Source: Peptococcaceae bacterium (GTDB lineage: Bacteria; Bacillota; Desulfitobacteriia; Desulfitobacteriales; Syntrophobotulaceae). From it: a stretch of 64,000 nucleotides of DNA. The translations under genes were made by a program, and so were the position numbers. Of the stretch, positions 52,374 to 61,201 are shown piece by piece. Numbering within the stretch: position 1 is the first letter of the stretch; every line of letters begins with the position of its first letter. The notes beneath the pieces are model-generated. The model was not told the DNA's origin and ran no database searches. It worked only from the letters and a program-made list of their open reading frames with translations. The DNA lies in NCBI GenBank assembly GCA_012517475.1, contig JAAYUV010000045.1, positions 1 through 64,000 of the forward strand. Reading direction: 5' to 3'.

Positions 52374-53831
52374 TTATTTGAAAATGGATTGACTGAGTTT
52401 TTTAAACGCCTTGATGGAACGTTTAAAATCCTCAAAGTCAAAAAGCCCCTTCCATAATCGATGAAAAATATACCACAAGCGCAAATAATATTTTTTTCTG
52501 GCATAGGCACAAAAACTTACCAATTCTGCAGCGGATACATCCGGAAGATTAATCACACAGTTGATTGTTCCGTCTTCCTTACAATACTCATCATACCTTC
52601 CATTTATATAACCGTTTGTCTTCGCCCAAAGATAAGCCTCCGTACCGGGATAAGGAACCAACGGGAAGAATTGTACCGTATCAGTCTTGAACCTTAAAGA
52701 AGCTTTGAGGGTTTCGTTCATCGTTTCCCTTGTCTCACCCTTGTTTCCCACCATATAACAGGCGTGAACCATTAACCCGGCTTTTTTAGCATTGGCCATA
52801 TATTCCTCGATATGCTTGACCGTTATTCCTTTTTTAATATTGTTAAGTATTGTTTCATTTACACTTTCGATACCTGGAATAATTAAGTGACACCCTGCCT
52901 GTTTCATCAATTTCATGGTTTCATAATCCAGATTTACTCTTGCGTTACAAAGCCATTTTAACCGCTTATGCAAATCGTTTTGGATTATCAGATTGCACAT
53001 CTCAATTACACGTTTTTTATTTACTGTAAAAGTATCATCCTCAATAACAATTTCTTTTACAGTTGGAAAGTTATCAGCTATATATTTCATTTCGTTTATC
53101 ACGTTTTCAGCGCTTCTAAGACGGTATTCATGTCCATGTAAGGTTTGCGGATAAACACAGAAAGTACACCTTGCGGGACATCCTCTGCCCGTAAATATCT
53201 GAATTGACGGGTAAGATGCGGCAGGAAAAAAATAATCCATGATGTCAAGATGTTTTTTAATAAACTCAGCTGCAAAAGGGATCTCATCCAAATTGTGAAT
53301 ATACTCGGCATCCGGATTCTGAATGATTTCATTGTTCCTCCGGTAAGTCAGCCCTTCAATATTTTCCAGCGTACTGTTCTTTTCAATTGCCTGTGCGAGG
53401 TTTTTCACAATGTAGTCATATTCTTTTCTGGCAATGCCATCAATCCGGCTGTCTAATTCCATCGTTTCTTCAGCAGTCGATGACGGATGTGTTCCAACCA
53501 ATAGAATAAAGGATTGGGGATACCTGTCTTTGATTTTACCCGCGAATGTTACATCGCTATAAATTGACGGAGTACTGGTATCTATTACGAATAATCTTGT
53601 GCCCTCTGCACGTTGATCAATATAATTGAAGCTTGCTTCCTCGTCCATCCGCTTTGCCGGTGCATCAAGAAATTCAATCCCGAAGCCTTCTTTTTCTACG
53701 ACAGCGGCAGAGTAAATTAACCATAATGGATAATAAAGAACACCGCTATGACCGATTGCCGGACTTCTCGATTCTCTCGAGAACTTACCGTACTGCGCTT
53801 TAAAGGGCGGATTAACAAAAAATACCTTCAT
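52374..53831 (-). CDS. Radical SAM protein with N-terminal B12-binding-like domain
   Basis: The 485 residues have a Rossmann-type B12-binding-like N-terminal domain (VFFVNPPFKAQYGKF, then FVIDTSTPSIYSD, and VGTHPSS) and a radical SAM barrel with GRGCPARCTFCVYP, holding the CxxxCxxC cluster ligands near 214-221. The family includes methyltransferases, Mg-porphyrin cyclases (BchE) and various tailoring enzymes. The N-terminal His ligand DxHxxG is not seen, so cobalamin may not bind. GGAGGAGT precedes ATG 53831. It is unusual in a Wzy locus and might C-methylate or otherwise alter a sugar or lipid. Confidence 0.8.
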   Translation of the reverse strand: MKVFFVNPPFKAQYGKFSRESRSPAIGHSGVLYYPLWLIYSAAVVEKEGFGIEFLDAPAKRMDEEASFNYIDQRAEGTRLFVIDTSTPSIYSDVTFAGKIKDRYPQSFILLVGTHPSSTAEETMELDSRIDGIARKEYDYIVKNLAQAIEKNSTLENIEGLTYRRNNEIIQNPDAEYIHNLDEIPFAAEFIKKHLDIMDYFFPAASYPSIQIFTGRGCPARCTFCVYPQTLHGHEYRLRSAENVINEMKYIADNFPTVKEIVIEDDTFTVNKKRVIEMCNLIIQNDLHKRLKWLCNARVNLDYETMKLMKQAGCHLIIPGIESVNETILNNIKKGITVKHIEEYMANAKKAGLMVHACYMVGNKGETRETMNETLKASLRFKTDTVQFFPLVPYPGTEAYLWAKTNGYINGRYDEYCKEDGTINCVINLPDVSAAELVSFCAYARKKYYLRLWYIFHRLWKGLFDFEDFKRSIKAFKKLSQSIFK

Positions 53832-53866
53832 TACTCCTCCAAGACTAATTCCTTAATAAAATTGAT

Positions 53867-54646
53867 TTATATATGATAGGCCACACTTGATTTTATTTTT
53901 GAGTATTTCTTAAAGCTTTTTATTGTATAAAACAACATATAATAAACAGACTGAAAAAAATTTAACCCTACATGCCGATAAACCATAAAGGTCATTTTTG
54001 CTGATTTCATTTTGTTCCCGGTTTTCGAATTTTTAGAAAGCCGGTATATTAAAAGTGGCTCATTGATGCCATATGCGTAGTTTTCATTACGAAGAATTTT
54101 TAGCCAGAGTGCATAGTCTTCGTGCAAATCGTTCCTTTCCATTTTGTATTCGGCCAGCAACTGCTTATTAAGGAGTACAGAAGAACAAGAAATGATATTT
54201 TGTTTGAGTAAATCCTTATATTTTATTTCTTCAGGTATTTTCAGCATAAAAGAGTAGGGGTTATCATTTTCATCTATGAAAGAAGAGCCTGTAAACAAAA
54301 GATTGGCATGCTCTTTGTTTTTAATGAGCTTTATCTGCTTCTCAAGTTTGCCCGGTGCCCACATGTCATCACTATCCAAAAAAGCGATCCAATCACCCTT
54401 TGCTTGTGATATGCCAAAATTTCTTGTTTCTGAAACACCGGAATTTTTTTGGTTGCGAAAGAATTGTATTCTTTTATCCCTTCCTGCTATCTCTGAAACT
54501 ATTATGGCCGTATCATCTCTGGACCCGTCGTCAACGACAATCAACTCAAAATTGCTATAAGACTGAGATAATACAGAACTTATTGCTTTTTCTATATATT
54601 TTTCTGAATTATAGGCCGGCATGATTACGCTTACTAAGATATCCAT
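53867..54646 (-). CDS. GT2 glycosyltransferase
   Basis: The 259-residue GT2 enzyme has the typical VSVIMPAYNSEKYIEKAISSVLSQ start, the VDDGSRDDT motif, the DXD in FLDSDDMW and a C-terminal membrane-proximal basic part. I choose ATG 54646, with GGGG nine bases upstream, over longer options. It is a likely builder of the repeat unit. Confidence 0.9.
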   Translation of the reverse strand: MDILVSVIMPAYNSEKYIEKAISSVLSQSYSNFELIVVDDGSRDDTAIIVSEIAGRDKRIQFFRNQKNSGVSETRNFGISQAKGDWIAFLDSDDMWAPGKLEKQIKLIKNKEHANLLFTGSSFIDENDNPYSFMLKIPEEIKYKDLLKQNIISCSSVLLNKQLLAEYKMERNDLHEDYALWLKILRNENYAYGINEPLLIYRLSKNSKTGNKMKSAKMTFMVYRHVGLNFFQSVYYMLFYTIKSFKKYSKIKSSVAYHI

Positions 54647-54699
54647 CAACAACATCCCCAAAATCATACGAATATTTTTAAAATGTATTCAAATCTAAC

Positions 54700-56067
54700 T
54701 TAACCAGCCATTTTTTCCATTGCATCCTTATAATTTACTTCTGCCCCAATGGCCTTCTCTCTCTGGAATATCACTCTGGCCGTAAGCAAAAGAATCTTAA
54801 TATCCATTAATAATGAATAATTCCGTATATACATTAAATCCAGCCTCAGTTTGTCTTCAGGAGAAGTAGTGTACTTACCCATTACTTGTGCTAATCCTGT
54901 AATCCCCGGTTTAACCTCCATCCGGTATCTATAATACGGTATTGTTTCCGTAAATTGATTTACAAAGAACTCTCTTTCGGGGCGTGGCCCAACCAAGCTC
55001 ATTTCCCCCCGAAGAACATTGATAAACTGGGGTATTTCATCTAATCGCGTAATTCGGAGAAATGAACCAAATTTTGTTATTCTGGGATCCTTATCTGTTG
55101 CCAAGACCGGTCCTGTTTGCCATTCTGCGTTATTTATCATCGACCTAAACTTGAATACTTTAAACGGTTTGCCATTCTCCCCCAATCTCTCTTGTTGGAA
55201 CAATGCAGGACCGGGAGATGTCAGGTGAATTGATATCACGATAAGTATCATTATGGGACTTAGTACTCCCAGGAAGATCAAAGAACTTACTATGTCAAAA
55301 CATCTTTTTATATGTTGCTGACCACGCTTAATACCAGGAGGTTTTAAAGCCAGCATGAGGGTGTCATCGACGTAGCGGGTTTCCGAGCTATTTAACAAAA
55401 CTGCCATAATGTCCGGAACCAGAAATATTTCTTTGTGTTCTTTTATACAAAGGTCTATTAACTTACCTTTCCCTGCTAAATTTGAGCTTATGGCGACGAT
55501 ATCGATCTCTGAACTTTTAATTTTCCTTTCAATCTCCATAATATCTTCTGAGTAAATCAATATTTGGATATCGTATTTTCCTTTGGCGTGACAGGAAAAT
55601 TTTTTAGCTACGGATTTCGATTCCTGAACATCTTTCCCAACTACCAATACCCTTTTTTCCAATTTCGATCGCTGAAAATAGTACCATATGGGTAGACGAA
55701 ATAAAGCGAAAAGAAAAATTTGAATTGCCACAGTAGAAATAGATAAAACTCGAGTTATTACAAGAGTCTGGTTTAAAAAGAGTATCCCCAATGCCAAAAG
55801 ATTGATGATAACAGCCGCTAAGATCAGCGAATATACAACTTGTCGGAAAACTCGGTGTATCCAGCCGCTATATAAATCAAAAATATGGAATATCAAAAAA
55901 GCTTCAAGAGATATCCAAGGTGCTGCATGCAGATAGATTAAAATGATTGTTTCAGGATTTAGATAACCCATCCAAAGTACTAAAACCAATATGTACGATA
56001 TATTAATACAAACTAAATCAAATATAATTAATCCCAATTTACCTAAAGACAGGTTTTCTTGAAACAA
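54700..56067 (-). CDS. Undecaprenyl-phosphate sugar phosphotransferase (WbaP/RfbP family)
   Basis: The 455-residue protein has four N-terminal helices, a middle Rossmann-like domain, a fifth membrane-associated helix (FDIVSSLIFLGVLSPIM), and the catalytic domain with KVFKFRSM, LDEIPQFINVLRGEMSLVGPRPE and the DLMYIRNYS tail. It transfers the first sugar phosphate to undecaprenyl phosphate and so primes the repeat. The start is TTG 56067, with GGGGGG just upstream. The first sugar is not certain; GalU and the nearby epimerase suggest glucose or galactose. Confidence 0.92.
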   Translation of the reverse strand: MFQENLSLGKLGLIIFDLVCINISYILVLVLWMGYLNPETIILIYLHAAPWISLEAFLIFHIFDLYSGWIHRVFRQVVYSLILAAVIINLLALGILFLNQTLVITRVLSISTVAIQIFLFALFRLPIWYYFQRSKLEKRVLVVGKDVQESKSVAKKFSCHAKGKYDIQILIYSEDIMEIERKIKSSEIDIVAISSNLAGKGKLIDLCIKEHKEIFLVPDIMAVLLNSSETRYVDDTLMLALKPPGIKRGQQHIKRCFDIVSSLIFLGVLSPIMILIVISIHLTSPGPALFQQERLGENGKPFKVFKFRSMINNAEWQTGPVLATDKDPRITKFGSFLRITRLDEIPQFINVLRGEMSLVGPRPEREFFVNQFTETIPYYRYRMEVKPGITGLAQVMGKYTTSPEDKLRLDLMYIRNYSLLMDIKILLLTARVIFQREKAIGAEVNYKDAMEKMAG

Positions 56068-56091
56068 TTGAATTCCCCCCTGAAGCTTAAC

Positions 56092-57039
56092 TTAAGCCGT
56101 TACTCTCTCTTCAGAGTCATATATTAAAGAATAATATTTATATGTTAACTCCAAGCCCCGGTAGAGACTAAATTCCGGTTTCCAGTATAACTCACTGAGT
56201 GCTTTTTTATTGCTTAAGTAACTATCTTTAATATCTCCCTGGCGTTGAGGATGATAAACAGGCCTTACATTACTTTGGTTTATTTGATTTAGTACCTGTA
56301 CTAGTTGATTTACAGAAGTCTGTGATGTGGTGCAAATATTAAAAATCTCACGGTCCCCTTTGCTAAGAGCAATAATATTAGCTTTTGCAATATCTTCAAC
56401 GTAAATGAAATCGCGGGTTTGATTTCCGTCCCCATATATAATGAGCGGTTTTCCTTGCAGCAGATTATTCATAAAGATTGATACCACGCCGCCTTCTCCC
56501 TGGGGATCCTGTCTTGGACCATAGACGTTTGAATATCGTAAAACAGTATAATTTAACCCGAATAACTTGGCGTACATCTTCATAAAATGCTCAGGTGTAT
56601 GCTTGCTGATTCCATAAGGGGATAAAGGGTTAATATGATGAATTTCGTCAATTGGGAGAAATTTCGGATCTCCGTAGACTGCCGCGGAGGACGCATAGAT
56701 AATCTTTTTTACACCATAATCCTTACAACATTGCAAAATATTAAGCGTACCTAAAATATTAATAGTTGCATCAAAATATGGATCTTGAAGCGAATTTTGA
56801 ACACTAATCTGAGCGGCATGGTGAATCACATACTCAGGTTCCTCTGCTCGGAAAATTTTTATTATTTTTTCGGTTTCAGTTATATCGCCTTTAAAAAAAA
56901 TTGCAGCTTTGTTTACGTTTTTAAGTTTACCTGTTGATAAATTATCCACCACCACGACCTGATGTTTTTCTTCAATTAATTTATCCACGATATGGGAGCC
57001 AATAAAACCAGCTCCACCAGTTACTAATACTTTTGACAT
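56092..57039 (-). CDS. NAD-dependent UDP-sugar 4-epimerase (GalE/Gne-like)
   Basis: The 315-residue SDR enzyme has TGGAGFIGSH near 7-16, catalytic SSAAVYG and YGISKHT, and the LRYSNVYGPRQDP segment. It is closely similar in length and motifs to the enzyme at 25888-26847. It likely makes UDP-galactose or UDP-GalNAc for the Wzy-type polymer. CGGGGGAAA precedes ATG 57039. Confidence 0.87.
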   Translation of the reverse strand: MSKVLVTGGAGFIGSHIVDKLIEEKHQVVVVDNLSTGKLKNVNKAAIFFKGDITETEKIIKIFRAEEPEYVIHHAAQISVQNSLQDPYFDATINILGTLNILQCCKDYGVKKIIYASSAAVYGDPKFLPIDEIHHINPLSPYGISKHTPEHFMKMYAKLFGLNYTVLRYSNVYGPRQDPQGEGGVVSIFMNNLLQGKPLIIYGDGNQTRDFIYVEDIAKANIIALSKGDREIFNICTTSQTSVNQLVQVLNQINQSNVRPVYHPQRQGDIKDSYLSNKKALSELYWKPEFSLYRGLELTYKYYSLIYDSEERVTA

Positions 57040-57146
57040 TTCTTTTCCCCCGAATTATTTCTTGCCTTTATCCTTGGATAAAATTTTTTCTACTTATAAA
57101 ACTTTTCCATCGTTATTCAGCAAGTTTTAATTTCATATCTTTTTTC

Positions 57147-57962
57147 TTAATTATTAGCGACTAGAGGTTTGCAGCCGCTCGCATCGTCAAAGTCTTTACC
57201 CTCACCGCTATACTTAAGAACAGTAATTTTTGATTCCTTTTCGACCACCTCATAATCGAAACTATTCTTTGGCAGATTGGAATACTGTTCCAACAGATTC
57301 TCATACTTATTGGAAAACCCTTTCTTTTTTAAAAGAGAGAGAATGTATCTCATTCTGAAAGCAAAAACTCCGCAATTCCATAAAGCACCCTGATTAATAA
57401 ATATTTGGGCTTCTTCCTGGGTAGGCTCCTTTGTAAAACGGCTAACCCTCGCGCAGATCTTGTTTTTATCAAAAGGAGCAGGAATAATATACGCCGACTT
57501 TTCTGAAGGGTAAGCAGGAACAACTCCCACCAGAGCAATATTTGCCCCCGTCTCCTTCAGCATCCTTTCCAACTTTTTCACATAATAAAAAATACCTTCC
57601 TGCATATTCGGATCTACCGGAACAACAGCCACAATCTCATCAGAATTTACTTTTTCTACCGAATTCAGAAATGCGCACGCTAAGGCGATGGCGGGGAAAG
57701 TATCTCTTCTTTCCGGTTCAACAATCATTTTCACTTCTGTCCCCAGTTGGTTTTGAATCATATCAACCTGAGTTTTGCCCGTCGCTATGTATGTATCATC
57801 AGAAAGATGCAAGGATTTTAATTGAGCCCAGACCCGTTGAACCATAGACTCGTATTCGTTTTCCTTATTTTTTAAAACTTTCAAAAACTGCTTGGAACGT
57901 GAATCGTTGGATAATGGCCAGAGTCTTTTCCCTGATCCCCCTGATAAAAGCAATAATTTCAT
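57147..57962 (-). CDS. manC: Truncated mannose-1-phosphate guanylyltransferase-like protein
   Basis: The first 250 residues are a normal nucleotidyltransferase core: LSGGSGKRLWPLSND, PERRDTFPAIALACAF, VPVDPNM and WNCGVFAF. At residue 250 the expected SGEWKDLGTWN motif reads SGEGKDFDDA, then the chain diverges and ends at 271. The C-terminal part of about 80-180 residues is absent, and I see no other frame with it. The gene may be dead or may keep some activity. A strong GAGGGGGAG site precedes ATG 57962. Confidence 0.7.
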   Translation of the reverse strand: MKLLLLSGGSGKRLWPLSNDSRSKQFLKVLKNKENEYESMVQRVWAQLKSLHLSDDTYIATGKTQVDMIQNQLGTEVKMIVEPERRDTFPAIALACAFLNSVEKVNSDEIVAVVPVDPNMQEGIFYYVKKLERMLKETGANIALVGVVPAYPSEKSAYIIPAPFDKNKICARVSRFTKEPTQEEAQIFINQGALWNCGVFAFRMRYILSLLKKKGFSNKYENLLEQYSNLPKNSFDYEVVEKESKITVLKYSGEGKDFDDASGCKPLVANN

Positions 57963-58047
57963 TGTTCTCCCCCTCGTTTTAACCCTCTCTTTTTCTTACT
58001 TGCTTCTGAAAAATCTCTACTATTCTATTGCTGTTTATGGCTAAATA

Positions 58048-58073
58048 TTCCATTCAAATACATCCGAATGGAA
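58048..58073 (-). terminator. Weak hairpin after cpsB
   Basis: TTCCATTC pairs with GAATGGAA across a ten-base loop, just after the stop of the phosphatase gene. It is followed by a short T-rich region on the minus strand. A weak terminator or processing site is plausible. Confidence 0.35.
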
Positions 58074-58078
58074 ATTGC

Positions 58079-58870
58079 TTATATAAATCGTTCTCTGAGG
58101 CTCTCTCTAAACGTTCTTTCTTTTTTCGTATGGAACCCGCTGTAAACTTGCTTTGGCATCAGTGACTGTCCTTCCAAAATAGAAGTCGGATTCTCTGCGA
58201 TCGCTGCCGTTAACCGCGATGTTCCAAACTCCTTGAAATAAAAGTGAATGTCCCTAAGGTCCAAACCTCTGCCTGCTTGGTGGTAATCACTTCCCAAAAA
58301 ATCAACCATTCCGGTTACATATAACTCCTGCGCAAATTTTTTAGTTTTCATCCCGTACTTACCCATGAAACTCCCGATATTCACCTGAATCCTTATACCC
58401 TTCTCAGCCCATTTCCCCAGGACGTCCGGAGAATCAAGAATCTCCCTATTTCGTTCCGGGTGAGCTACGATGGGAGTTAGTCCTAAGATTTGGAGATCAA
58501 AGAATACTTGTTCTGTGTAAGAAGGAATATTTAACATGGGGAGTTCTACAAGGATGTATCTTCCGGTATCACCTAAGGAAAGAAGTTTCCCTTCTTTAAA
58601 CCATTTCGCCATATCCGGGAAAATAAAGATTTCCGCGCCGGGAAGAACTTTCAAAGGAATACTCTCTTCCTCCAACACCTGGTTCATCATTTTTACATTC
58701 TGTCTAATCTGGTCCGGATGGATCATCACTCTTGCTTCGAAAACATGCGGAGTAGCAATCACGGTGGTATAACCTGCTTCCACCAGTTCCCTGGCTATCT
58801 CCAACGACTCGTTTATCGTTTTTGCCCCGTCGTCCAGTCCGGGCAAAATGTGACAATGAATGTCAATCAA
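58079..58870 (-). CDS. cpsB: Tyrosine-protein phosphatase, CpsB/CapC/YwqE family
   Basis: The 263-residue PHP-fold enzyme has HCHILPGLDDGA at 5-16, ATPH near 50, HPERN near 138-142 and the DYHQAG segment near 195, which bind the metal cluster. It dephosphorylates the Tyr cluster of the CapB kinase and so completes the on-off control of polymer export. The start is TTG 58870, behind GAGGAGG. The cognate capA and capB genes are 25 kb to the left. Confidence 0.95.
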   Translation of the reverse strand: MIDIHCHILPGLDDGAKTINESLEIARELVEAGYTTVIATPHVFEARVMIHPDQIRQNVKMMNQVLEEESIPLKVLPGAEIFIFPDMAKWFKEGKLLSLGDTGRYILVELPMLNIPSYTEQVFFDLQILGLTPIVAHPERNREILDSPDVLGKWAEKGIRIQVNIGSFMGKYGMKTKKFAQELYVTGMVDFLGSDYHQAGRGLDLRDIHFYFKEFGTSRLTAAIAENPTSILEGQSLMPKQVYSGFHTKKERTFRESLRERFI

Positions 58871-58948
58871 TTAGAACATCCTCCTCAGGCAATATCCTTG
58901 TTGTCTTTAACCATATTGCTTCCGTATCTCCATAGTGTTTTTGCCGGA

Positions 58949-59884
58949 TCAAGAAATATTTTTTTTCTCTATGCTTTCTGTATCCCCAAGCACCTCAGAG
59001 GTACTTTTTATGTGTTTTCGCTTTCTGAATAATTCTTCTAAATACTGGGCAAATTTTTGTCCAAGCTGAGGAGATTCCAGGGCGTACTCTACCGTAGCTT
59101 CCAGATAGCCAAGTTTATCACCCGCATCATAGCGTTTTCCTTCAAAAATACAGGAATAAACGTTTTCATTTTTGCATTGGGCTTTTAAGGCATCTGTCAG
59201 CTGAATTTCTCCGCCTTTTCCCGAACCGGTTGTTTCCAGGAATGCAAAAATAGAAGGATTCAAGACATATCTTCCCATGATTGCCAGTCTTGAAGGAGCA
59301 TCCTGCGGTGAAGGTTTTTCAATCATGTCTTTTACCCTGTAAATTTTCCCTTTATTCTCCATCGGATCTATAATTCCGTACTTACTGATCTCATTGTCTG
59401 CGACTTCTCTGATCCCGATCACCGATGACCTTGTCATACAGGCCACATCGATCAACTGCTTGATAGCGGGTTTTTCGGATTTGACAATGTCGTCGCCTAA
59501 AAGTACGGCGAAAGGCTCATTTCCCACAAAAGACCTGGCACAATAAACGGCATGCCCTAATCCCAACGGCTCATTCTGTCTTATGTAATGAATATTAGCC
59601 ATATTGGAAAGATTTTTGATCTTTTCTAACTGTTCAAATTCACCTTTTCGTTCCAAATGGGCTTCCAGTTCCGGTGAACGATCATAGTAATCAACGATAG
59701 ACCACTTTCCCCTGCCTGTAATGATTAAAATATCCTTGATTCCTGCTTCAATCGCTTCCTCGACAATGTATTGAATGGTGGGTTTATCCACGATCGGCAA
59801 CATTTCTTTTGGTAATGCCTTGGTCGCCGGTAAAAATCTTGTACCTAATCCTGCCGCAGGAATTACTGCCTTGGTAACATACAT
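58949..59884 (-). CDS. galU: UTP--glucose-1-phosphate uridylyltransferase
   Basis: GalU makes UDP-glucose, the donor for the epimerases in this window and for wall and polymer sugars. The 311 residues have PAAGLGTRFLPATKALPKEM (10-29), EKPSPQDAPS, and the C-terminal KRYDAGDKLGYLEATVEYAL segment typical of the family. ATG 59884 follows GGAGGT. It may be the first gene of the polysaccharide locus; a hairpin lies in its leader. Confidence 0.96.
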   Translation of the reverse strand: MYVTKAVIPAAGLGTRFLPATKALPKEMLPIVDKPTIQYIVEEAIEAGIKDILIITGRGKWSIVDYYDRSPELEAHLERKGEFEQLEKIKNLSNMANIHYIRQNEPLGLGHAVYCARSFVGNEPFAVLLGDDIVKSEKPAIKQLIDVACMTRSSVIGIREVADNEISKYGIIDPMENKGKIYRVKDMIEKPSPQDAPSRLAIMGRYVLNPSIFAFLETTGSGKGGEIQLTDALKAQCKNENVYSCIFEGKRYDAGDKLGYLEATVEYALESPQLGQKFAQYLEELFRKRKHIKSTSEVLGDTESIEKKNIS

Positions 59885-60022
59885 TGAAAGGTACCTCCAT
59901 TTATTTGATAACTAGAAATAAATTCACAACCTGCTTTTCCAAATATATTCAGCTGCTTCATAAATATTCACAAAAGTATTCAGTTAAAAAATGGGGCTAT
60001 CATTCTGCATCTCTATAAAGTA

Positions 60023-60054
60023 AAAATGCCTATAATGCAAATTATATAGGCATT
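60023..60054 (-). promoter_or_regulatory. Hairpin in the galU leader
   Basis: AAATGCCTATA at 60024-60034 pairs with TATAGGCATTT at 60044-60054, with a run TTTTTACTTTAT after it on the minus strand. It lies 140 bases before the galU start and looks like an attenuator or terminator in the leader. The rest of the 59885-60238 gap is AT-rich and empty apart from the moaA terminator. Confidence 0.5.
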
Positions 60055-60188
60055 TCCATTTATTTCCATAAAATCTTATCGCCAAATACTCTGATAATAT
60101 ATCTGCTCTTATCTAAATTGCTTCATTTTTAGTACGAATTCTAAACAGAAAATAAATAATCCAAAAAAAACTGTGAAAAATTTTTAAT

Positions 60189-60225
60189 AAAAAAACTTGC
60201 CTTTTAAACTCCGGCAAGTTTTTTT
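60189..60225. terminator. Intrinsic terminator after the Moco operon
   Basis: CTTGCC at 60196-60201 pairs with GGCAAG at 60213-60218, extended by an A-run and a T-run of seven, so it works on both strands. It follows the moaA stop on the minus strand. Confidence 0.85.
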
Positions 60226-60238
60226 ATCCTGAGGGTCC

Positions 60239-61195
60239 TTACCCTCCGATTTCATTCATATTACGTTTTACTATGCTGACATGTTGGGTATCCAACTGAT
60301 GTTTATTCGGTTTGGACTTGATTCCCTCGTATAATAACCTCTTGATTTCATCCGGATGAGCATTTTTTAAATCGATTTCCTGATCTGAATGAAGGCAGGG
60401 TTTTAGTTTCCCGTCCGGTGTTATCCTGATTCTGTTGCAATAATTGCAAAAATGACTGCTGACCGGACTGATAAGGCCAACCTTCCCTTTGCCATTAGGC
60501 AATTTGTACATCCTGGCGACTGTCCCATGGCCCTTGAAAGGTAAAGGAATAAGCCCAGGAACCTTGTTTAAGACGGTCTCTTTAGAAATAAAAGAACCCA
60601 TCGGCCAGCTTTTGGCCTCGCCCAACGGCATCAGCTCAATGAAGCGCACCTCAATATCACTCTTCAGCGTGAGGTTGACAAAGTCTTCAATCTCGTCATC
60701 ATTATACCCGCCAATCAGCACGACATTAACCTTTACCGGGGATAGTCCTGCTTCTCCGGCAATCCGGATGCCTTCCAGGACATCGTCCAGTTCCCCGCAG
60801 CGCGTCATTTTCTTATACTTGGCCCGGTCCAGACTGTCCAGGCTGATATTGACTCTGTCCAAGCCTGCCTTTTTTAGTTCCAAAGCATATTTGTTGAGTA
60901 AAATCCCATTTGTAGTCATGCTCAAATCTTTAAGACCCTTGATCTGAGCTAAGTTCTCCACTAACTGGACAATACCGTTTCGAACCAGCGGTTCGCCCCC
61001 TGTGATCCTGACCTTGTCGATTCCAAGCTGAACCCCAACTTTAACAATGTTCACAATCTCTTCCAGACGCAGGATATCTCGATGTTCTCTTTTACGGACT
61101 CCGTCTGCAGGCATACAATAGGCACATCGCAAATTACACAGATCGGTAACGGAGATTCTTAGGTAATTAATTTTTCTTCCGCACTTGTCTATCAC
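60239..61195 (-). CDS. moaA: GTP 3',8-cyclase MoaA
   Basis: MoaA, a radical SAM enzyme, starts molybdenum cofactor synthesis from GTP. The 318 residues hold the N-terminal cluster motif CNLRCAYCMP (CxxxCxxC), and the C-terminal cluster with CNYCNRIRITPDGKLKPCL. The C-terminus has the double-Gly ending IGG needed for activity. The start is GTG 61195, with AGGAG upstream. It overlaps nothing but lies six bases from the previous gene. Confidence 0.97.
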   Translation of the reverse strand: MIDKCGRKINYLRISVTDLCNLRCAYCMPADGVRKREHRDILRLEEIVNIVKVGVQLGIDKVRITGGEPLVRNGIVQLVENLAQIKGLKDLSMTTNGILLNKYALELKKAGLDRVNISLDSLDRAKYKKMTRCGELDDVLEGIRIAGEAGLSPVKVNVVLIGGYNDDEIEDFVNLTLKSDIEVRFIELMPLGEAKSWPMGSFISKETVLNKVPGLIPLPFKGHGTVARMYKLPNGKGKVGLISPVSSHFCNYCNRIRITPDGKLKPCLHSDQEIDLKNAHPDEIKRLLYEGIKSKPNKHQLDTQHVSIVKRNMNEIGG

Positions 61196-61201
61196 TTTGC
61201 C

